Made by a program: the position numbers and the translations under genes. From Bacilli bacterium (lineage in GTDB: Bacteria > Bacillota_I > Bacilli_A > ML615J-28 > CAG-313): a stretch of DNA of 8,825 nucleotides. Each line of letters starts with the position of its first letter. Position 1 is the stretch's first letter. Shown one piece after another: positions 5,767 to 8,825 of this stretch. The stretch is taken from assembly GCA_900770645.1 (NCBI GenBank), contig CAAGKY010000207.1, positions 1 to 8,825 of the forward strand, in the 5' to 3' direction. The notes beneath the pieces were generated by a model. It did no database searches. It was not told the origin of the DNA and saw nothing but the letters and a program-made list of their open reading frames with translations.

Positions 5767-6900
5767 CTATTTGATATTATTTTTTACTAACTCATCTACT
5801 TTTAAAATATTTTCTAAATTATATGTTAGATGACCATATAATTCTTCAGTTTTATTTATCTCTTGTTCAATACGAGTTACAATTTGATCAATTGTAATTT
5901 TTTTATTTAAAAACATTTGTACTAGTTTTTCATTACTTGCGTTAAATACAACTGGGTAGAACTTACCCTTTTTAATTACATCTTTAGCGATAGTAATAAT
6001 TTTAAAACGTTCCTCATCCATTTTATTAAAGTGAAGTGTATTTAGTTTTTCAAAATCAAGTGCTTTTGTCACATTATTGTTAATATGATGTGGATAATTT
6101 AAAGCAAATTGAATTGGTATTCTCATATCGCTTACACCCATTTGGGCGAATATTGAATAATCATTAAATTCTACCATTGAATGTATAATACTTTCAGGAT
6201 GAATAATCGTTGTAATTTGATCTAATTTTAAATCAAATAAATGATATGCTTCAATCATTTCAAATGCTTTATTAACCATTGTGGCAGAATCAATCGTGAT
6301 TTTAGCCCCCATATTCCATGTTGGATGTTTTAAAGCTTCTTCAACACTGACATCCTTAAGTTCATCTAAAGTCTTATTGTACAGTGAACCACCACTGGCA
6401 GTTATAATTATTTTATTAATTTCTTGTGGTTTTAATCCTACTAATTGGAAAATTGCTGAATGTTCACTATCAATAGGAATAATCGAAACATTATGTTTTT
6501 TAGCTTCTTCCATTACAATTTCGCCAGCCATAACTAGTGACTCTTTATTAGCTAATAATACATTTCGATTGGCCTTAATAGCTTTAATAGTTGGCATTAA
6601 TCCCGCAGATCCAACTAAAGCATTAATAACATAAGGATTTGCACATTCATACTCCGCAACATCATTTATATTATTTGATATTTTTAAGGTAGGATATTCT
6701 TTTTTTAATGTTTCAATATGTTCTATAACCGGACTAGCAACAAAAGTTGGATGAAATTCATCAATAATTTGTCTGGCTTTATCTAGATTTTGATTAAATG
6801 AGAAAGCTGTTAAACAATACTCATTCGGATTAGCTTTAATTATGTCAAGAGTACTTTGTCCAATTGATCCTGTAGCTCCTAACAAACAAATATTTTTCAT
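5767..6900 (-). CDS. dxr: 1-deoxy-D-xylulose 5-phosphate reductoisomerase
   Basis: First committed enzyme of the MEP isoprenoid pathway: it rearranges and reduces DXP to 2-C-methylerythritol 4-phosphate with NADPH, using a divalent metal. The 377 residues are the family length. NADPH-binding G8-A-T-G-S-I-G14 is at the N terminus; NKES at 118-121; metal ligands D144 and E146 in IDSEHS and E214 in NKAFEMIEA; the flexible substrate loop HPTWNMG at 192-198; and HPESIIHSMVEF at 234-245. Start choice: ATG at 6900 overlaps the cdsA stop by one base (TAATG) and has AGGAG 7 bases upstream. The longer in-frame start at 6924 would add eight residues before the dinucleotide fold and is unlikely. Its product feeds the isopentenyl units that UppS polymerises, two genes upstream. 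Confidence 0.97.
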   Translation of the reverse strand: MKNICLLGATGSIGQSTLDIIKANPNEYCLTAFSFNQNLDKARQIIDEFHPTFVASPVIEHIETLKKEYPTLKISNNINDVAEYECANPYVINALVGSAGLMPTIKAIKANRNVLLANKESLVMAGEIVMEEAKKHNVSIIPIDSEHSAIFQLVGLKPQEINKIIITASGGSLYNKTLDELKDVSVEEALKHPTWNMGAKITIDSATMVNKAFEMIEAYHLFDLKLDQITTIIHPESIIHSMVEFNDYSIFAQMGVSDMRIPIQFALNYPHHINNNVTKALDFEKLNTLHFNKMDEERFKIITIAKDVIKKGKFYPVVFNASNEKLVQMFLNKKITIDQIVTRIEQEINKTEELYGHLTYNLENILKVDELVKNNIK

Positions 6901-7733
6901 TAAATTACTCCTATCATATAACATATTACAAACATTAAAGCTCCCGCAATTAAAGTCGAGTCAAAGCGATCTAAAACTCCACCATGACCTGGGAATATTT
7001 TCCCAAAATCTTTAATATCATAAGCTCTCTTTAATTTAGATGCTACTAAATCTCCAAGTTGTCCTGTTACCGCAAGCAACAAGGTAATTCCTACAACACA
7101 TAAAATTTCAATAGCAATATGCATTTCACTAAAAGTTGAAAATACTACCTCTTCTATTAATCTTGTAACTATAAAATATGCAGCTGTTCCACAACAAACA
7201 CCAAAAATAGTTCCAAGTACAGCACCCTCAATTGTTTTTTTCGGACTAATTGTTGGACATAATTTATGTTTACCAAATAAATATCCAAAAATGTATCCAC
7301 CAACATCAGTTAACATAACAGTTATAAACACTATAGCTAGAATCCATATATTAATATTTCTTAAAATAACCATTGAATAGAATAAGAATCCACCATATAA
7401 ATAACTAAATATCATCATAACACAAGCATTTGCTGTTATATGTTTATTTAAAATCATTCCAATTAAGAATACAATAACTCCAATAACTAACATCGGTAAA
7501 ACCATAGTGTTATCAATGAAACCAAAAATTATGGTTGCAGCTGACCAAAGTGGTACAGTTATACAAAGTTTTCTTAAAATAGGTTCTTTACTTGAGAACA
7601 TCATCAATAATTCATATGTCGCAACAAAACCTAAAATTCCCACTCCAACCGCAAAATACCAATCCCCCAGTAATAAAAGTGGAATCAAAACAATTGCTAG
7701 AATCAAACCTGTAATTGTACGTTTAAACATCAT
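6900..7733 (-). CDS. cdsA: Phosphatidate cytidylyltransferase (CDP-diglyceride synthase)
   Basis: Integral membrane enzyme making CDP-diacylglycerol from phosphatidate and CTP, the branch point for anionic phospholipids. The 277 residues are mostly hydrophobic helices, as usual for the family. The CdsA signature is intact near the C terminus: S-K-L-K-R, four residues, K-D, then F-P-G-H-G-G-V-L-D-R-F-D (about 232-258). TDVGGYIFG and SPKKTIEGA in the middle are also conserved. ATG at 7733 overlaps the uppS end by 11 bases and has AGGTG just upstream; the adjacent ATG at 7730 and GTG at 7739 are possible alternatives. Its stop overlaps the dxr start. This is the standard Bacillota order between uppS and dxr. 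Confidence 0.95.
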   Translation of the reverse strand: MMFKRTITGLILAIVLIPLLLLGDWYFAVGVGILGFVATYELLMMFSSKEPILRKLCITVPLWSAATIIFGFIDNTMVLPMLVIGVIVFLIGMILNKHITANACVMMIFSYLYGGFLFYSMVILRNINIWILAIVFITVMLTDVGGYIFGYLFGKHKLCPTISPKKTIEGAVLGTIFGVCCGTAAYFIVTRLIEEVVFSTFSEMHIAIEILCVVGITLLLAVTGQLGDLVASKLKRAYDIKDFGKIFPGHGGVLDRFDSTLIAGALMFVICYMIGVI

Positions 7734-8493
7734 GTTCACCTATCTTTCCAAATCTACGATTTCTTTGTTGATAATTTTCTATTGCTGTATATAATGCTTC
7801 TGTATCAAAGTCAGGCCAATAAATTTTTGGAAAATATAGTTCCGCATAAGCAATTTGCCATAATAAGAAATTACTAATACGCTCTTCACCACTCGTTCTA
7901 ATCATTAAATCAACTGGTGGAAGACCTTTTGTATATAAGTTATTTTCAATTATTGCTTCGTCTATATCTTTAATTTCTAATTCTTTATTAACAACTTTTT
8001 GACAAATATTTTGTGTTGCTTTCACGATTTCTTTTTTACTTCCATAGTTAAAAGCAAAAACAACAGTAAATTTTTCACCTTTACTTCCCAAAAAATTTAA
8101 TTCATTAATTTTATTATTCAATTCTAAATTATTTTTTATTTCTTCACCAATAACTCTTACGTTATAACCCAAGTTTGTAACACTATCTATTATTTTTTCA
8201 TAATTTTTCTTAGCTTCATCCATTAAAAAATCTACTTCTTTTGAAGGCCGATTCCAATTTTCAGTACTAAAAACAAATAATGTCAATACTTCAACACCTA
8301 GTTTTTTCACCTCAGGTATGATTTTTTTGATACGCTTAATTCCTTGAGCATGCCCCATAATACGTGGCAACCCTTGTTGTTTAGCCCAACGACCATTGCC
8401 GTCAAGAATAATACCTATATGTTTAGGTATAGGTTTTTTCACTAATAAACTATATTGTTTATCTAATTTTTTTTGTTTTAAAGCATCAAACAT
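7723..8493 (-). CDS. uppS: Isoprenyl transferase, undecaprenyl diphosphate synthase
   Basis: Cis-prenyltransferase that adds eight isopentenyl units to farnesyl-PP to make the C55 carrier for peptidoglycan and wall polymers. The 256 residues match the family. Motifs: I-L-D31-G-N-G-R-W-A with the essential aspartate (most relatives have M before the D), G47-H48, FSTENWNRP at 75-83, and I198-R-T-S-G-E203 followed by E-R205-I-S-N-F-L-L-W-Q and the Y-A-E-L-Y-F strand. No signal peptide; it acts at the inner membrane face. ATG at 8493 follows AAGGTGAT at correct distance. It is the first gene after its own promoter and heads the operon uppS-cdsA-dxr-rseP-DUF1146. Confidence 0.97.
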   Translation of the reverse strand: MFDALKQKKLDKQYSLLVKKPIPKHIGIILDGNGRWAKQQGLPRIMGHAQGIKRIKKIIPEVKKLGVEVLTLFVFSTENWNRPSKEVDFLMDEAKKNYEKIIDSVTNLGYNVRVIGEEIKNNLELNNKINELNFLGSKGEKFTVVFAFNYGSKKEIVKATQNICQKVVNKELEIKDIDEAIIENNLYTKGLPPVDLMIRTSGEERISNFLLWQIAYAELYFPKIYWPDFDTEALYTAIENYQQRNRRFGKIGEHDV

Positions 8494-8509
8494 TTTATCA
8501 CCTTATATT

Positions 8510-8537
8510 ATTATACTATAAAATTCATTTTTTTCAA
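8510..8537 (-). promoter_or_regulatory. Sigma-A promoter of the uppS operon
   Basis: TTGAAA (8537-8532), 16-base spacer, TATAAT (8515-8510) on the minus strand, just upstream of the uppS ribosome binding site. The start near 8503 would leave about 10 bases before the ATG, which still includes AAGGTGAT. It lies downstream of the frr terminator, so the operon can be transcribed independently. The rest of the 187-base gap between frr and uppS is AT-rich and shows nothing else. Confidence 0.7.
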
Positions 8538-8611
8538 AACAAATTGATTATATCTTATAATTAATTTATTTCTCTTATAATTATATGTTTTAAGAATAAT
8601 AAATATAATAG

Positions 8612-8636
8612 AAAAAACGCTGCAAATACAGCGTTT
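8612..8636 (-). terminator. Rho-independent terminator of frr
   Basis: Stem AAACGCTG / CAGCGTTT with a 6-base loop, ending in six T residues on the minus strand (three of them pairing in the stem). It lies 45 bases after the frr stop and is the most GC-rich short element in an otherwise AT-only gap. Confidence 0.85.
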
Positions 8637-8680
8637 ATAATCTTAATAATACAATTAATTATATTCAATCTAAATGGATA

Positions 8681-8825
8681 TTAGAATGACATAATAGCTT
8701 GTTCTTTTTCTTTAGCAAGTGAATCAATATTAGCAATATATTTATCAGTTAATTTTTGAACATCATCACTATATTTTTTTAACTCATCTTCGGAAATTAA
8801 ACTATCTTTTTCTAATTTTTTAAGT
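8681..8825 (-). CDS. frr: Ribosome recycling factor, C-terminal 48 residues
   Basis: RRF works with EF-G to split ribosomes after termination. Only the last 48 codons are inside the window; the 5' part lies beyond the right edge. The visible segment is the C-terminal end of the long helical domain: repeated charged helix turns with ISEDELKKYSDDVQKLTDKYI and the closing A-K-E-K-E-Q-A-I-M-S-F. The ISEDE...VQKLTDKYI pattern is highly characteristic of RRF. Position directly upstream of uppS is the normal Bacillota order. Confidence 0.93.
   Translation of the reverse strand, partial: LKKLEKDSLISEDELKKYSDDVQKLTDKYIANIDSLAKEKEQAIMSF

Noticed and set aside
4218..7794. Several plus-strand ORFs of 84-117 codons opposite rseP, dxr and cdsA
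   Set aside because: Each lies wholly or almost wholly antisense to a gene with intact family motifs; none has a promoter, ribosome binding site or recognisable domain.
1..8825. CRISPR arrays, insertion sequences, tRNA or rRNA genes, toxin-antitoxin or defence systems
   Set aside because: No spaced direct repeats, transposase motifs, RNA gene signatures or defence domains were seen; the window is almost fully covered by the listed genes.

Overview
The window is a very AT-rich, tightly packed, entirely minus-strand stretch of a Bacillota (Firmicutes) chromosome. The low GC, strong AGGAGG-type ribosome binding sites, the frr-uppS-cdsA-dxr-rseP order and a recognisable SpoIIQ homologue point to a spore-forming low-GC lineage. 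Erysipelotrichia or Turicibacter-like bacteria would fit, but the genus is inference only. All genes read right to left, so transcription runs from the high coordinates down.

Layout in transcription order: (1) the 3' end of frr (ribosome recycling factor) and its terminator; (2) a promoter followed by a close-packed operon uppS-cdsA-dxr-rseP-DUF1146, with overlaps or gaps of at most about 15 bases, ending at a perfect hairpin terminator around 3835-3862. This operon supplies undecaprenyl-PP synthase, CDP-diacylglycerol synthase, the MEP-pathway enzyme Dxr, the RseP/RasP intramembrane protease and a small two-helix membrane protein. It ties together isoprenoid carrier synthesis, phospholipid synthesis and membrane proteolysis; (3) a SpoIIQ-like LytM-domain gene with its own candidate sporulation-type promoter and its own terminator; (4) a starch/glycogen operon, malQ (4-alpha-glucanotransferase) then a lipoprotein type I pullulanase that runs off the left edge. 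It has a good sigma-A promoter and a cre-like operator on the start point, so a surface debranching enzyme is co-regulated with the cytoplasmic enzyme that reworks its maltodextrin products.

Most of the window is ordinary housekeeping. The part that deserves attention is 3277-3862. The SpoIIQ homologue lacks the N-terminal membrane anchor that the family needs, and it has no ATG, GTG or TTG where the ribosome binding site points; the well-placed codon is ATT. All three zinc ligands of its LytM domain are replaced. A perfect 9-bp inverted repeat brackets its ribosome binding site. This could be a decayed or rearranged spoIIQ, or a working gene with a rare AUU start and a soluble product; the sequence alone does not decide. 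I saw no RNA genes, insertion sequences, CRISPR arrays or defence genes, and no non-coding stretch longer than about 190 bases.
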